Below are positions 25,973 to 35,557 of a DNA stretch of 64,000 bases, piece by piece. A program made the translations under genes and the position numbers. The DNA is taken from NCBI RefSeq assembly GCF_018599245.1, contig NZ_JAHEVJ010000004.1, positions 269,691 through 333,690 on the forward strand, given 5' to 3'. The notes under the pieces are model-generated. The model ran no database searches, was not told where the DNA came from, and saw nothing but the letters and a program-made list of their open reading frames with translations. Position 1 is the first letter of the stretch; every line of letters starts with the position of its first letter. Origin of the DNA: Aliiroseovarius lamellibrachiae. GTDB taxonomy: Bacteria; Pseudomonadota; Alphaproteobacteria; Rhodobacterales; Rhodobacteraceae.

Positions 25973-28264
25973 TTAGACCGGGTTATCGGTTCGGATCGTC
26001 GCATAGACCTTGCCACGACAGGCCCGCGGCCATTTCAGCTGTACCAGTTCATTTGAACTGCCCTGTGCAAGCTTGACCAATGGCATCTCGTGCATCGCCG
26101 CATTGGCACCGTCTTTCAGACCATCTTCAAACACCAGCCCAGAACAGCGGCGCGCTTTGCCACCAAAGGGCATGTATTCGCCCGCATCCAAACTCCAGGT
26201 CGACGCATTGCTGTTTTGGCTATACTCCAGCAACACCGGCGAAATTGTTCGCTGATTAACCCCGAAATACGCGTTATTTTCAAAGGTCATATTCCGGTAA
26301 TTCCAACCATTTAACGTCGCATGCGTGGTCGAAACCCCCTCGACGCGGTTAATATTGCCCAAATAGGTGCGGAATGTGTTGTTCGTCACATGGAACCCCG
26401 ACACATAATGACCGGTGCCATAGGGCTTGATGATGATGAAGTTAAACCAAGCCGCCGCATCAATGGTGACAAAGATATTGCCGGTGATGGTCATGCCACC
26501 AAAGGAATACTCCGAACTGAAGTTGGGCTTCGGGTCATGTTCATTGTTCAACTCCACCGAGCAATTGTCGATGTAATTGCCGGTCAGAACCGTGTTGTTG
26601 TTTTCATAGGTGAAAATCAAACCCGACGTGCGCGGCCCCTTGTCAACTTCGTCCCCCTGGAACATGTGGTTGCCTTGGATGATGTGGTTTGACCCATGCA
26701 TCACCGCCGTGCCCCCCATCCGCTGGAATCGGTTGTCACGGATTTTGGCATCATTTGCGTTCATGTTGAATGCAAGGGACTGGCGCGCGGTGGCCGCAAG
26801 CCCTTGTTCATTCGAAATGAACTGACACCGTTCGATGTGCAAATCCTGACAGCCGCGCCCGATAGAGGTGATGCCACGGTTTTTCGGCTTGATGAAAAAG
26901 CAATCCTGGAAAATCGCATTTTCCCCATCACGCGCCAAACGCACCCCGGACGCTTCGCCGTTACATTGAAACTCAACCTCAGACAGGGTCATCCGATTCA
27001 CTTTGGTAAACCCTGCAAAATCAAGCACATACTTGAAGCGCGTAAACGTATAACTTTGCGAAGAGCTCGCCCCCCATAACCCTTGTGAAAGCGTAATGGA
27101 GTTGCTCGCGACATCCACATCGCGCACATATACCTCGCGTCCGACACCATTGCCGGTGATCAAATCCCCGCGTTTGATCGAAGCGATATTCGAGACACTG
27201 GTCAGTTTGAACGGATTGTTGGAATTATAGCTGCCGTTGGCGGTCACACTGCTGGTGTCCCACGCAGGCCCATCAATCACATAGAACTGGCCGTTTTTGA
27301 TCACCCGGCGGATTTCGAACTTGGTCATTGTATTGACCGCATCCTGCATATCAATCGGTGCGGTCACATCCAACCGCCGCCCGCACATGTCCAGAACCTC
27401 ATGGTCCGCATAATTCAACAGCGCCTGAAACGCCTTTTTGAACCCCAGCATCTCGTCGCCAAACGCGTCAATATAAGTGGGCAGATCAAAGCTTCGGGTC
27501 AGCGACAGATAGACGTTGTCAGGCATCGAAATCGTGCCTTCAAAACGCACATCCGAATGTAAGGTCAAGTTCGATGTAATGCGATACACCCCCTCGGGGA
27601 TCAACACCGTACGCCCGTTGGCCGCAGCATCCGCCGCCAAAAACGCATCGCGGTCATTGGTGACACCATCCCCGGCGGCCCCAAAATCGCGCACATCCAC
27701 CCAGTCCATCATATCGCGCAGATACGCACCGGTGATATCCTGAATGACGATCTCATCAATACGGACAATCCCGCCATTGGATCCGGTCATTTCCAACCCA
27801 AGATGCGCATAGGCCACATCCGCGCCCCAGATCATATCGACCCCATTGCGCGACCCCGATCCGATAATGGCTGAAACTTCAACCACTTCGCCGTATGCTG
27901 TTAGCGGAACACTGGGTCCCTGTTCGACATAGCCGGTGGCGTGGCTGCCACCTGACTTCGCCGCCCAGGCCACCGCGCGCACGTTTGGTAACGGGCCGCT
28001 CACCGCCTTTACCTTGGCTGAAATGCGCAGATAACAGCCCTGTTCAAAGGGGGTCTGGCCCATATAGGTCAGTTTGACATTATCGTCGTTTTTAAAGATT
28101 TCCAGACAGCTGTCAAAATCCTGATCAGCGGGCACCAAAGCGGCATTAAACGCGCCGTCATAGGTGTTGGATCCGGGGGTGCCATCCTCGCTTGACCATA
28201 CGTTCAGACCATCGGCGAAGGGGGGCGGCATGAAAACCACCCCGTCGGTAAGTGCCTTGTTCAT
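25973..28264 (-). CDS. Large right-handed beta-helix protein (pectate-lyase/GH28-related fold)
   Basis: 763 residues. The N-terminal 190 residues look like a carbohydrate-binding-type beta sandwich (SCLEIFKNDDNVKLTYMGQ, VRAVAWAAKSGG). Residue 190 onward starts the Pectate_lyase_3 region (VRDFGAAGDGVTNDRDAFLA), followed by a long run of beta-helix rungs (KIRDNRFQRMGG, LTGNYIDNCSVEL, ITGNIFVTID, VTNNTFRTYLG). No signal peptide is visible, so export would need another route. The fold is shared by polysaccharide lyases, hydrolases and phage tailspikes, but no phage genes are adjacent. Substrate unknown. It is isolated, running towards ppk2. Confidence 0.75.
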   Translation of the reverse strand: MNKALTDGVVFMPPPFADGLNVWSSEDGTPGSNTYDGAFNAALVPADQDFDSCLEIFKNDDNVKLTYMGQTPFEQGCYLRISAKVKAVSGPLPNVRAVAWAAKSGGSHATGYVEQGPSVPLTAYGEVVEVSAIIGSGSRNGVDMIWGADVAYAHLGLEMTGSNGGIVRIDEIVIQDITGAYLRDMMDWVDVRDFGAAGDGVTNDRDAFLAADAAANGRTVLIPEGVYRITSNLTLHSDVRFEGTISMPDNVYLSLTRSFDLPTYIDAFGDEMLGFKKAFQALLNYADHEVLDMCGRRLDVTAPIDMQDAVNTMTKFEIRRVIKNGQFYVIDGPAWDTSSVTANGSYNSNNPFKLTSVSNIASIKRGDLITGNGVGREVYVRDVDVASNSITLSQGLWGASSSQSYTFTRFKYVLDFAGFTKVNRMTLSEVEFQCNGEASGVRLARDGENAIFQDCFFIKPKNRGITSIGRGCQDLHIERCQFISNEQGLAATARQSLAFNMNANDAKIRDNRFQRMGGTAVMHGSNHIIQGNHMFQGDEVDKGPRTSGLIFTYENNNTVLTGNYIDNCSVELNNEHDPKPNFSSEYSFGGMTITGNIFVTIDAAAWFNFIIIKPYGTGHYVSGFHVTNNTFRTYLGNINRVEGVSTTHATLNGWNYRNMTFENNAYFGVNQRTISPVLLEYSQNSNASTWSLDAGEYMPFGGKARRCSGLVFEDGLKDGANAAMHEMPLVKLAQGSSNELVQLKWPRACRGKVYATIRTDNPV

Positions 28265-28405
28265 TCAATTCCCTTTCAGGTCAATAAATCTGCCAGCCCG
28301 GCGGGCCTGCGATGCGGCAAGGACAAAGCGATGCCCCAACGCGGTCTCATGCGCGGGATGTCGGACACAGCGGTCCGCAACGGGGAAAGAGGTAACAAAT
28401 GTGGT

Positions 28406-28419
28406 TTAACGCCCGTTAA
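28406..28419 (-). promoter_or_regulatory. CtrA-like palindrome
   Basis: TTAACG and CGTTAA arms around CC; read as TTAA-N6-TTAAC it is one base short of the canonical CtrA N7 spacing. It lies about 142 nt before the beta-helix gene start. Confidence 0.3.
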
Positions 28420-28471
28420 CAGCACCGTGCGCTGCGCGGTGGTACGCAACAGATGGGTGTTTTCAAAAAAA

Positions 28472-28528
28472 GGGGCGCTGCCCCTCGGGCTGCGCCCTCA
28501 CCCCGAGATATTTGAGGCAAGAAAAAAG
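28472..28528. repeat. Rhodobacteraceae-type GC-rich intergenic repeat
   Basis: GGGGCGCTGCCCC, then CGGGCTGCGCCCT, then ACCCCGAGATATTTGAGGCA and an A-rich end. Its GGGGC...GCCCC stem followed by the CCGAGATATTT box matches an abundant intergenic element of this family of bacteria as I remember it. A single copy is present here. Confidence 0.55.
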
Positions 28529-28606
28529 CAGGATTATTGAAACCGGCGAGCCCCTGACATGGGGTCAGAAGGGGTGGGGGGCGACAATCGTCGGCCCCCA
28601 CATATC

Positions 28607-30268
28607 TTATTTCAAAAGGTCGCCCGCCAGACCGCGTTTGATCAGCGCCACAGTTTCATCCACGCCATAAAGGGCGGCAAAGCTACCGAACCGCGGGCCT
28701 TGGCTGGCGCCCAGAAGCACTTCGTAAAGCGCCTTGAACCAATCGCGCAGGTTTTCAAACCCGTGCAGTTTGCCCACAGCAAAGACGATGGACTGAAGGA
28801 ATTCATCGGATGTGAAATCCACTTCTGGCAAAGGATCGTCATTGCCCATTTGCGCATTTTTGCGGGCGATCACGTCGCGTGCGGTGGCGCTGTCGCCAAA
28901 GGCGGCGGCCAGCTCTTGCAAGGCGGCGCGTTCTTGATCGGAAGGCATGCGGAACACTTTCTCAGGCTCAACAAAGTCCTGATAATATTTCACCGCATAG
29001 CCCGCGGCTGCATCCAGATCCGGGTGCGTGTCGGCCGATGCTTCCGGGGCATAGCGTTTGATAAAGCCCCACAGCTGGTCCTTATCATCAGCAGCGGCCA
29101 CAGACGCGAGGTTCAGCAGCATTGAGAACGATACAACCATGTTTGATTGTGGCACATCGCCGCCATGAATATGCCAGACCGGGTTGTTCAACTGCGCCTT
29201 AAGGTCTTGTTTGTGATAGGCTTTCAGCTGTTGATGATATTCATCCATCGCCTTGGGGATCACATCAAAGTGCATCCGTTTTGCCGTTTTGGGCTTAAGA
29301 TACATAAAGTAGGACAGGCTTTCGGTGGAGGCATAGGTCAGCCATTCATCAATCGAAATCCCATTACCAGAGGTCTTGGAGATCTTTTGACCATTGGCAT
29401 CAAGGAACAATTCATAGGTGAAATGCTCTGGCGCACGCCAGCCCAGCACACGGCAGATCTTGTCATAGATCGGCGTGTTGGTGGAATGGTCTTTCCCATA
29501 CATCTCAAAGTCGACCTCAAGTGCTGCCCAACGGGCGCCGAAATCGGGCTTCCACTGTAGTTTCACATTGCCGCCGGTGACCGGAAGCGTCCATTCTTTG
29601 CCGTCTTCGTCGTCAAAGGTGATGGTGTGGTTCTCTGGGTTCACCTCTTTCATCGGCACGTAAAGCACACGGCCGGTTTCGGGGTGGATCGGCAGGAAAA
29701 TCGAATAAGTCTGACGACGCTCTTCCCGAAGGGATTTCAGCATCACCTCCATCACATCATCATATCTCTCAACCGCGCGCTTCAGAACCTCGTCAAACTG
29801 ACCAGATTTGTAAAACTCGCGTGCCGAGTAAAATTCGTATTTGAACCCAAAAGTGTCCAAGAACCGGCGCAGCATGGCGTTGTTGTGATGGCCAAAGCTT
29901 TCGTGCGTGCCAAAGGGATCGGGCACCGAGGTCAGCGGCTTTTGCAAATGTTCCTGCAGGCTTTCGGAATTCGGCACATTTCCCGGCACCTTACGCATGC
30001 CGTCCAAATCGTCCGAGAAACAAATCAGCTTGGTCGGAATATCCGAGATCACCTCAAACGCGGTCTGGATCATCGTGGTACGCGCCACCTCGCCAAAGGT
30101 GCCGATATGTGGCAAGCCCGACGGGCCGTACCCGGTTTCAAACAGCACATATCCCTTCTCAGGCGCGCCCTTTTGATAGCGTTTAAGCACCCGGCGCGCT
30201 TCTTCAAAGGGCCAGGCTTTGGACGCCATCGCGGCGTCACGCATCTCAGGACTGATCTGATCCGTCAT
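28607..30268 (-). CDS. lysK: Lysine--tRNA ligase, class I
   Basis: Charges tRNA(Lys). 553 residues with class I (Rossmann) signatures: [17 protein letters not shown] is the HIGH region and [11 protein letters not shown] the KMSKS region. The class I LysRS form is characteristic of alphaproteobacteria and archaea; most bacteria use the unrelated class II enzyme. ATG 30268 (MTDQISPEM) is chosen over an extension to 30334 without homology. It is a single gene, divergent from the TerB-like gene. Confidence 0.96.
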   Translation of the reverse strand: MTDQISPEMRDAAMASKAWPFEEARRVLKRYQKGAPEKGYVLFETGYGPSGLPHIGTFGEVARTTMIQTAFEVISDIPTKLICFSDDLDGMRKVPGNVPNSESLQEHLQKPLTSVPDPFGTHESFGHHNNAMLRRFLDTFGFKYEFYSAREFYKSGQFDEVLKRAVERYDDVMEVMLKSLREERRQTYSIFLPIHPETGRVLYVPMKEVNPENHTITFDDEDGKEWTLPVTGGNVKLQWKPDFGARWAALEVDFEMYGKDHSTNTPIYDKICRVLGWRAPEHFTYELFLDANGQKISKTSGNGISIDEWLTYASTESLSYFMYLKPKTAKRMHFDVIPKAMDEYHQQLKAYHKQDLKAQLNNPVWHIHGGDVPQSNMVVSFSMLLNLASVAAADDKDQLWGFIKRYAPEASADTHPDLDAAAGYAVKYYQDFVEPEKVFRMPSDQERAALQELAAAFGDSATARDVIARKNAQMGNDDPLPEVDFTSDEFLQSIVFAVGKLHGFENLRDWFKALYEVLLGASQGPRFGSFAALYGVDETVALIKRGLAGDLLK

Positions 30269-30396
30269 CTGCTGTTTCCTTACATATCCATCGGCGCACA
30301 TCCGCCCCAATCGGGGCCCAATGCCCCCAAACATCTCTCCCTATTGCGATGACGGCGTTAGGTCAATATTCTGCACCGCAACAAAAGGAGCCACCT

Positions 30397-30819
30397 GTGC
30401 AAGATATCCCCCATTCGCTGACCGCCCAAGACAGCCTGATCGCCGTTATGATGGCTGTTTCAGCCTCGGACGAAGAGATTACCTCCGCCGAGCTTTTGAC
30501 CATTGAGCGCGTCGTGAATCACCTGCCTGTGTTTGCAGGCTATGACCCCGACCGGGTCAAAAACGTGTCCCAAACCGTGTTTGACCTTTTTGCGGTTGAG
30601 GACGGGCTGGATGCGCTTTTCGGCCTCGTGCGCGACAACCTTCCCGAAGCCCTCTTTGAAACCGCCTATGCGCTGGCCTGTGATGTGGCGGCCTCGGACG
30701 GTGTTCTACAAGGGCCAGAGCTGCGGATCCTGGAAGAAATCCGCTATGAACTGAGCATCGACCGCCTGCACGCCGCCGCCATTGAACGCGGTGCGCGCGC
30801 GCGACATATGACACTGTAA
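30397..30819 (+). CDS. TerB-like (TerB_N/DUF533-type) helical protein
   Basis: About 140 residues, all helical, matching the TerB superfamily: ALFETAYALACDVAASDGVL followed by LRILEEIRYELSIDR, with the acidic pair expected for a metal site in SASDEEITSAEL. GTG 30397 has AAGGAG at 6 nt and is preferred to ATG 30349. The tellurite-resistance label is only a family name; no ter operon is here. Cytoplasmic, function unknown. Confidence 0.78.
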   Translation: MQDIPHSLTAQDSLIAVMMAVSASDEEITSAELLTIERVVNHLPVFAGYDPDRVKNVSQTVFDLFAVEDGLDALFGLVRDNLPEALFETAYALACDVAASDGVLQGPELRILEEIRYELSIDRLHAAAIERGARARHMTL

Positions 30820-30865
30820 GCGCCGCGCCCCCAAGCGAAGTTCAGGACAGACAAAGACGGTTTCG

Positions 30866-30895
30866 AAAGGCCTCGCATTGCGGGGCCTTTTGTTT
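30866..30895 (+). terminator. Rho-independent terminator after the TerB-like gene
   Basis: AAAGGCCTCGC-ATT-GCGGGGCCTTTTG, an 8-9 bp stem with a G-T pair and a T run. Confidence 0.85.
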
Positions 30896-31063
30896 GCCTT
30901 TCACCTCAGAACCCCCTTCGTAAATTTCTGCACCAAATCGCCCCTGTTTCCGCTCGCGGTGCTGGCATAACCCTCTGCAATGTTTCAAAAGTGACCAATC
31001 GAGTCGCTTGGGCCGGTTTACGCCCCCATGCCCCCCTCATCTTGTCTGCAGAGGAAAAATGAG

Positions 31064-32359
31064 ATGACCACCTCCCCCAATATTGATGACACCCCCCCAT
31101 CAGATATGACCACAACCGAGTATAGATTCGGGGTGGGCCAGGCGCTGATTGGCGCGCAAATGCTGTTTGTGGCCTTTGGGGCGCTGGTTCTGGTGCCGCT
31201 GCTTACAGGGCTTGATCCCTCGGTGGCTTTGTTCACGGCGGGCCTTGGCACGTTGATCTTCCAAATCACCACCCGTGGGCAGGTCCCCGTCTTTCTCGCC
31301 TCATCTTTCGCTTTCATCGCGCCGATCATCTACGGCGTGCAAACATGGGGGCTGGCGGCCACAACCGGGGGCTTGGCGGCCGCCGGTCTTTTATATGTCG
31401 CGCTCAGCTTTGCCATCCGCATCTTTGGCGCGGGTTTTTTGCATAAAATCCTGCCACCCGTTGTGGTTGGCCCGGTCATCATGGTCATCGGCCTGTCACT
31501 GGCACCAGTGGCGGTGAACATGGCCACGGGTGTTGCAGGGGACGCGCAGATCGTTCCCAAAGGTATCGCGCTGACGCTGGCGCTGATCGCGCTTGGCGCC
31601 ACCATGATCACCGCCATTCTTGGCCGTGGCATCATGCGTGTGGTGCCAATTATCGTAGGCGTGATAGCGGGTTACGTGGCGGCCCTTGTCATTGGCATGA
31701 TGACCGGCGAAAGCCTGATCAACACCGCCCCCATGGCGGATGCCGCTTGGTTTGCCCTGCCGAATTTTGTTCGGCCCGAGTTTAACCTCGCCGCGATCCT
31801 CTTTATCCTTCCTGTCGCCATCGCCCCCGCCATTGAGCATTTCGGCGACATCATGGCCATCAGCAGCGTGACCAAACGCGACTATATGGAAAAGCCCGGC
31901 ATTCAAAACACCATGCTCGGGGACGGTCTTGCCACCACGGCGGCGGGGCTTTTGGGCGGCCCCCCCAACACCACCTATTCCGAAGTGACCGGTGCCGTGA
32001 CGCTGACCCGCGCCTTTAACCCAGCGATCATGACATGGGCGGCGATCTTCGCCATCGCCCTGTCGTTTGTCGGCAAACTCAGCGGCGCGCTTGCCTCAAT
32101 CCCGATGCCGGTGATGGGCGGTATTATGATCCTGCTGTTTGGCATGGTGACGGTTGTTGGTCTGTCGGTCGTGGCAAAGCTTGGCGACAGATTGGTCGAG
32201 GCGCGCAATATGGTGATTGTGTCAACGGTGTTGATCATCGGGCTTGGCGGCCTGACGCTCAGCTTTGGTGAGGGCTTCACCCTCGCGGGGATCGGCCTGT
32301 CGGGTGTCACGGGTTTGGTTCTGAACCTGATCTTGCCCCGCGCAAAAGAAGAGGCCTAA
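31064..32359 (+). CDS. uraA: Uracil-xanthine permease (NCS2/UraA family)
   Basis: 431 residues with about 14 TM segments. NCS2 landmarks: QMLFVAFGALVLVPLLTG near the N-terminus, FLASSFAFIAPI, the conserved Glu in PAIEHFGDIMA that ends the substrate site, and GGPPNTTYSEVTGAVTLTRA. The N-X-X-Y-S and EH-F-G-D signatures point to uracil rather than urate. H+ symport across the inner membrane. ATG 31064 follows GAGGAAAA; the 12 upstream in-frame residues lack support. Confidence 0.9.
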   Translation: MTTSPNIDDTPPSDMTTTEYRFGVGQALIGAQMLFVAFGALVLVPLLTGLDPSVALFTAGLGTLIFQITTRGQVPVFLASSFAFIAPIIYGVQTWGLAATTGGLAAAGLLYVALSFAIRIFGAGFLHKILPPVVVGPVIMVIGLSLAPVAVNMATGVAGDAQIVPKGIALTLALIALGATMITAILGRGIMRVVPIIVGVIAGYVAALVIGMMTGESLINTAPMADAAWFALPNFVRPEFNLAAILFILPVAIAPAIEHFGDIMAISSVTKRDYMEKPGIQNTMLGDGLATTAAGLLGGPPNTTYSEVTGAVTLTRAFNPAIMTWAAIFAIALSFVGKLSGALASIPMPVMGGIMILLFGMVTVVGLSVVAKLGDRLVEARNMVIVSTVLIIGLGGLTLSFGEGFTLAGIGLSGVTGLVLNLILPRAKEEA

Positions 32360-32387
32360 TCGCCCCACGCCCATCTGCAATACTCAG

Positions 32388-32425
32388 AACGTCGCGCAGC
32401 CATCCCGGAGGCGCGGCGTTTTACG
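32388..32425 (+). terminator. Rho-independent terminator of the uracil permease
   Basis: AACGTCGCGC paired with GCGCGGCGTT (one G-T pair) around a 13-nt loop, followed by TT and further T. Confidence 0.75.
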
Positions 32426-32497
32426 TTTGAGACACAAAGGCGTGATCCCCCCGATCTTGAAGGGCGGTGGGAAAGCCCCATATTCTGCTGACCAAAA

Positions 32498-32548
32498 CCT
32501 TAAAGAGTTTAAACTTTCGCTGTTTTAACCTTTAAAGAGTTTAAAGTT
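32498..32548 (+). promoter_or_regulatory. Duplicated TTTAAA-GAG-TTTAAA operator candidate before the GST gene
   Basis: TTAAAGAGTTTAAA occurs at 32500-32513 and 32532-32545, a 32-bp period (three helical turns). Copy 2 is palindromic (CTTTAAA-GAG-TTTAAAG). The second copy ends 12 nt before the ribosome site region and 14 nt before ATG 32560, where a repressor would block initiation. Confidence 0.55.
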
Positions 32549-32559
32549 AGGGGATCAAA

Positions 32560-33258
32560 ATGTTGCAAGACTTTAAAGTTACCAAGCGCTGGCCCGCCGC
32601 CAACCCGGATGTCATTCAGCTCTATTCACTGCCCACACCAAACGGCGTGAAAGTGTCCGCGATGCTCGAAGAAACCGGTCTGGCGTATGAGCCGCATCTG
32701 GTCAGCTTCGCCAGTGATGATCAACTCACACCTGAGTTTCTGTCGCTTAATCCCAACAATAAAATCCCCGCAATCATTGACCCAAATGGTCCAGACGGCG
32801 CGCCGCTCCCATTATGGGAAAGTGGCGCCATCTTAATTTATCTCGCTGAAAAATCGGGGAAATTCCTGCCAGAAGATCCCGCAAAGAAAGCAGAAACCTT
32901 GCAATGGTTGATGTGGCAAATGGGCGGTTTGGGTCCAATGCTTGGCCAATTTGGGTTCTTCCACGCCTTTGCCGGTAAAGAGATCGAAGACAAACGTCCG
33001 CGTGATCGTTACCTGACCGAAGGCAAACGCCTGTTGGGTGTTTTGGACGCGCGCCTTGAGGGTCGCGACTTTATTATGGGCGAAGATTACACCATCGCCG
33101 ACATCGCCGCCTGGCCGTGGATCCGCGCCATCTTGACCGCGTATAACGCAGCGGAAGAGATGGAATTATCAAGCTTTTCCAATGTGATGCGCTGGTATGA
33201 GACCTGTTCTTCACGTCCCGCGTCACACGCGGCGGTGAACATTCCGCCACGGCCTTGA
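32560..33258 (+). CDS. Glutathione S-transferase, YfcG/Ure2p-like
   Basis: 232 residues: thioredoxin-like N-domain (IQLYSLPTPNGVKVSAMLEE; the active-site region TPNG lacks the Ser of plant GSTs, as in YfcG/YghU) with NPNNKIPAII and the gamma-Glu-binding WESGAILIYLAEK. An all-helical C-domain (GEDYTIADIAAWPW) follows. This group acts as glutathione-dependent disulfide reductase or peroxidase. It has an unusual duplicated palindrome upstream. It ends 14 nt before the convergent dacB stop. Confidence 0.88.
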   Translation: MLQDFKVTKRWPAANPDVIQLYSLPTPNGVKVSAMLEETGLAYEPHLVSFASDDQLTPEFLSLNPNNKIPAIIDPNGPDGAPLPLWESGAILIYLAEKSGKFLPEDPAKKAETLQWLMWQMGGLGPMLGQFGFFHAFAGKEIEDKRPRDRYLTEGKRLLGVLDARLEGRDFIMGEDYTIADIAAWPWIRAILTAYNAAEEMELSSFSNVMRWYETCSSRPASHAAVNIPPRP

Positions 33259-33272
33259 CACCAAAAGCGAGG

Positions 33273-34763
33273 TCATGTGCCGTACAGCGTGGCCCAGCGA
33301 TTGATCAGTTTATATTGGAGCAGGCGTGATCGTCTGCTCCACCCTTTTGCGCCCTGCGGACGTTCACGATCCGCCCGTTTAATCCCCCGGCGTTGCTTGA
33401 GATCCGCGGTGAAAATCGCAAACACCATGGGCGTTCCATCCGCACCAACAATATATCCGGCCAACGCGCTTACAAAATTGAGTGTGCCGGTTTTTGCGCG
33501 TACCTTATAGGCTGCAGATTTGATCGTTTTCCCGTCTTGCCCGCGCGCAGGGATTTCCTTCATCAACCCATGCAACGGGCCGTTTGCGCCCAATGAAACA
33601 AGGGCATTCACCATATCTTGCGCCGAAATTCGCGACGCATCGGACAGGCCGGAATGATCCACAAACTTTGCAGACTTCGCCCCCAAATTGCTTTGCACCC
33701 AAGCTGACATTTCGCGGGCCGAGGCCGACAGGGAACTGGGCGCCCCCCCCCGTTTTTGCGTGGCCGACAAGCCAATCACTTCCGCTGTCAGGTTGGTAGA
33801 ATACTTCAACATGCTACGCGCTATATCGCTAAGGGGCGCGCTGGAATGCGACGCCACCACCGTCCCTTTCGGCATCTTTCGTGCCGCCTTCGGTTTTGAC
33901 AACCGGATCCCCTGAGATCGCGCCAGAACCTGAAACACCTCTGCGGCATAAAGATCCGGTCGCCGCACAGGCAGCCAGCGTGATCCCCCTTTGCCCAAAG
34001 CCCCCTTGGCCACGGTCCAATTGTCCACACCAGAGGACGCCTTGTAGGTGTAAACCGGCAAGCTTCTGTTCACGATTTTCATTCGGGACATAGACACCGC
34101 TGGGCGAAAATGATCCGACCGCGCATCCATCGCCACCGAATAACCTTCCCCGGAGCGTTTCCACTCGAAATGGACACGGTTATGGTTCAGGTTAAGCCCC
34201 GAGATTGCAGGATTATATCCCAGATGATCTGGTTGATCCGGGTCGATTGCGGCCACATATGGAAGCGCCGCAGAATAGACTTTAAAGCCCCCCGACAGGC
34301 CGGTAATACCTTTTGCTTTCAACGACTTCACAAGTTGAGCCAACCCATCGGTATCCAGCACAGGATCCGCCCCCCCGACCAAGACCAGATCCCCCTGTAT
34401 CTTGCCAGATTTGATCGGCCCTGTGGCAACCACCTGTGTGGAAAATCGATGCCCCGCTCCCAGATGAGCCAACCCATAGGCCGTCGTGATCGACTTGGCC
34501 ACCGATGCGGGCGGCAAACCAGTGTTCGGGTTGCGGGCCTCAAGCACCAGTCCGGTACGTGCATCCGCAACCACATAACCGATCTCACCGCTCAAGTTTG
34601 CCTGCGCAATGAGTGCGTCAACGGGGGACACTGTCCGCTTGATGAAATCCGTGGGCCGTGACGGTGGAACCAAACTGGTAATGGGGGCATCTGCGAGGGC
34701 CGCCCAGCCCAGCCCGCTGCCCAATCCCGCCAAAAGAGCGCGTCTTGTAATTGTCTTTATCAT
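33273..34763 (-). CDS. dacB: D-alanyl-D-alanine carboxypeptidase/endopeptidase (PBP4 family)
   Basis: 496 residues. N-terminal Tat-like or Sec signal (MIKTITRRALLAGLGSG: a twin Arg precedes the hydrophobic core, so Tat is possible). S13 peptidase motifs: SXXK in ASVAKSIT, SXN in KYSTNLTAE, KTG in RAKTGTLN. It trims and opens peptidoglycan cross-links in the periplasm. ATG 34763 is preferred to 34793. It is downstream of nadD on the same strand with a 96-nt gap. Confidence 0.9.
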   Translation of the reverse strand: MIKTITRRALLAGLGSGLGWAALADAPITSLVPPSRPTDFIKRTVSPVDALIAQANLSGEIGYVVADARTGLVLEARNPNTGLPPASVAKSITTAYGLAHLGAGHRFSTQVVATGPIKSGKIQGDLVLVGGADPVLDTDGLAQLVKSLKAKGITGLSGGFKVYSAALPYVAAIDPDQPDHLGYNPAISGLNLNHNRVHFEWKRSGEGYSVAMDARSDHFRPAVSMSRMKIVNRSLPVYTYKASSGVDNWTVAKGALGKGGSRWLPVRRPDLYAAEVFQVLARSQGIRLSKPKAARKMPKGTVVASHSSAPLSDIARSMLKYSTNLTAEVIGLSATQKRGGAPSSLSASAREMSAWVQSNLGAKSAKFVDHSGLSDASRISAQDMVNALVSLGANGPLHGLMKEIPARGQDGKTIKSAAYKVRAKTGTLNFVSALAGYIVGADGTPMVFAIFTADLKQRRGIKRADRERPQGAKGWSRRSRLLQYKLINRWATLYGT

Positions 34764-34859
34764 GTGGCGAGTTAACCCGCTCGGCACAACCAATTCAAGA
34801 CAAGATCAATGGGCAAATGGTCACAATATCAGGCCGGATATCACAAACATTACGATGTC

Positions 34860-35468
34860 TCACCACTTCCCATCCGCACGAATTTGGGTCGAGGACACGT
34901 TAACCATCGGGACGTTCACCAGGCACCAGCACGGAGCAGGCATTTGCGCCAATGCCCGCGCATCTCGCCCCCGCAATCGTGACGTGCGATAGATCGACGC
35001 CGCAGGCGACATACGCGCCGCCACCCGGTCGCCCGGACGGGCGATAACGCCAATCGGGACATTGTCCATAATCCACTGCCACCGATCCCAATGGTGAAAA
35101 TCGGTCAGATTGTCCGCCCCCATGAGCCAGACAAACCTGACATTGGGATAGAGCTTCTTCAAGGCTGCTAGGGTTTCAGCGGTGTACCGCGTGCCGGTTT
35201 TGGCCTCGATATCTGTGACTTTCACCCGTGGATGTAGCATTTTCTGACGCGCATGTGCCAAGCGTTGCACCATCGGCGCAGGGCCTTGTGATTTCAAGGG
35301 GTTGCCCGGTGTGACCAGCCACCACACTTGATCCAAGCCAAACCGCTTTAACGCCTCACGCGTCAAATGCACATGTCCCTCATGGGCTGGATCAAAAGAC
35401 CCGCCCAACAGGCCAATGACCTGGCCGGGATGTGCATATGGCAAATTATATCGCAAATTATCCGTCAT
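34860..35468 (-). CDS. nadD: Nicotinate-nucleotide adenylyltransferase
   Basis: Forms NaAD from NaMN and ATP. 202 residues with the nucleotidyltransferase start [20 protein letters not shown] (H-X-G-H type), [17 protein letters not shown] and the C-terminal [10 protein letters not shown]. It is divergent from ettA. In many Rhodobacteraceae it neighbours rsfS and rlmH, which are absent here. Confidence 0.94.
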   Translation of the reverse strand: MTDNLRYNLPYAHPGQVIGLLGGSFDPAHEGHVHLTREALKRFGLDQVWWLVTPGNPLKSQGPAPMVQRLAHARQKMLHPRVKVTDIEAKTGTRYTAETLAALKKLYPNVRFVWLMGADNLTDFHHWDRWQWIMDNVPIGVIARPGDRVAARMSPAASIYRTSRLRGRDARALAQMPAPCWCLVNVPMVNVSSTQIRADGKW

Positions 35469-35557
35469 AATTGCATTGCCCTAACGCGAGCCAATTGCCC
35501 TCGTCCAGCGAAATCGCTATTCCCTACCAAAACCGCGACTTTCAACGGAGCATCCCA

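Larger units (their letters stand above)
28265..28606. other. 342-nt gene-free region between the beta-helix gene and lysK
   Basis: No gene is seen. It contains TTAACG-CC-CGTTAA (28406-28419), close to a CtrA full site (TTAA-N6/7-TTAAC), and a GC-rich intergenic repeat at 28472-28528. Confidence 0.5.

Noticed and set aside
25693..26016. 107-codon minus-strand frame at the beta-helix gene 3' end
   Set aside because: Overlaps the real gene, shows no domain and lacks a start signal.
25973..28264. Beta-helix gene as the tail fibre of a prophage
   Set aside because: No capsid, portal, integrase or lysis genes are nearby and flanks are ordinary metabolic genes.
30397..30819. Tellurite-resistance function for the TerB-like protein
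   Set aside because: The family name derives from ter operons; no other ter gene is present.
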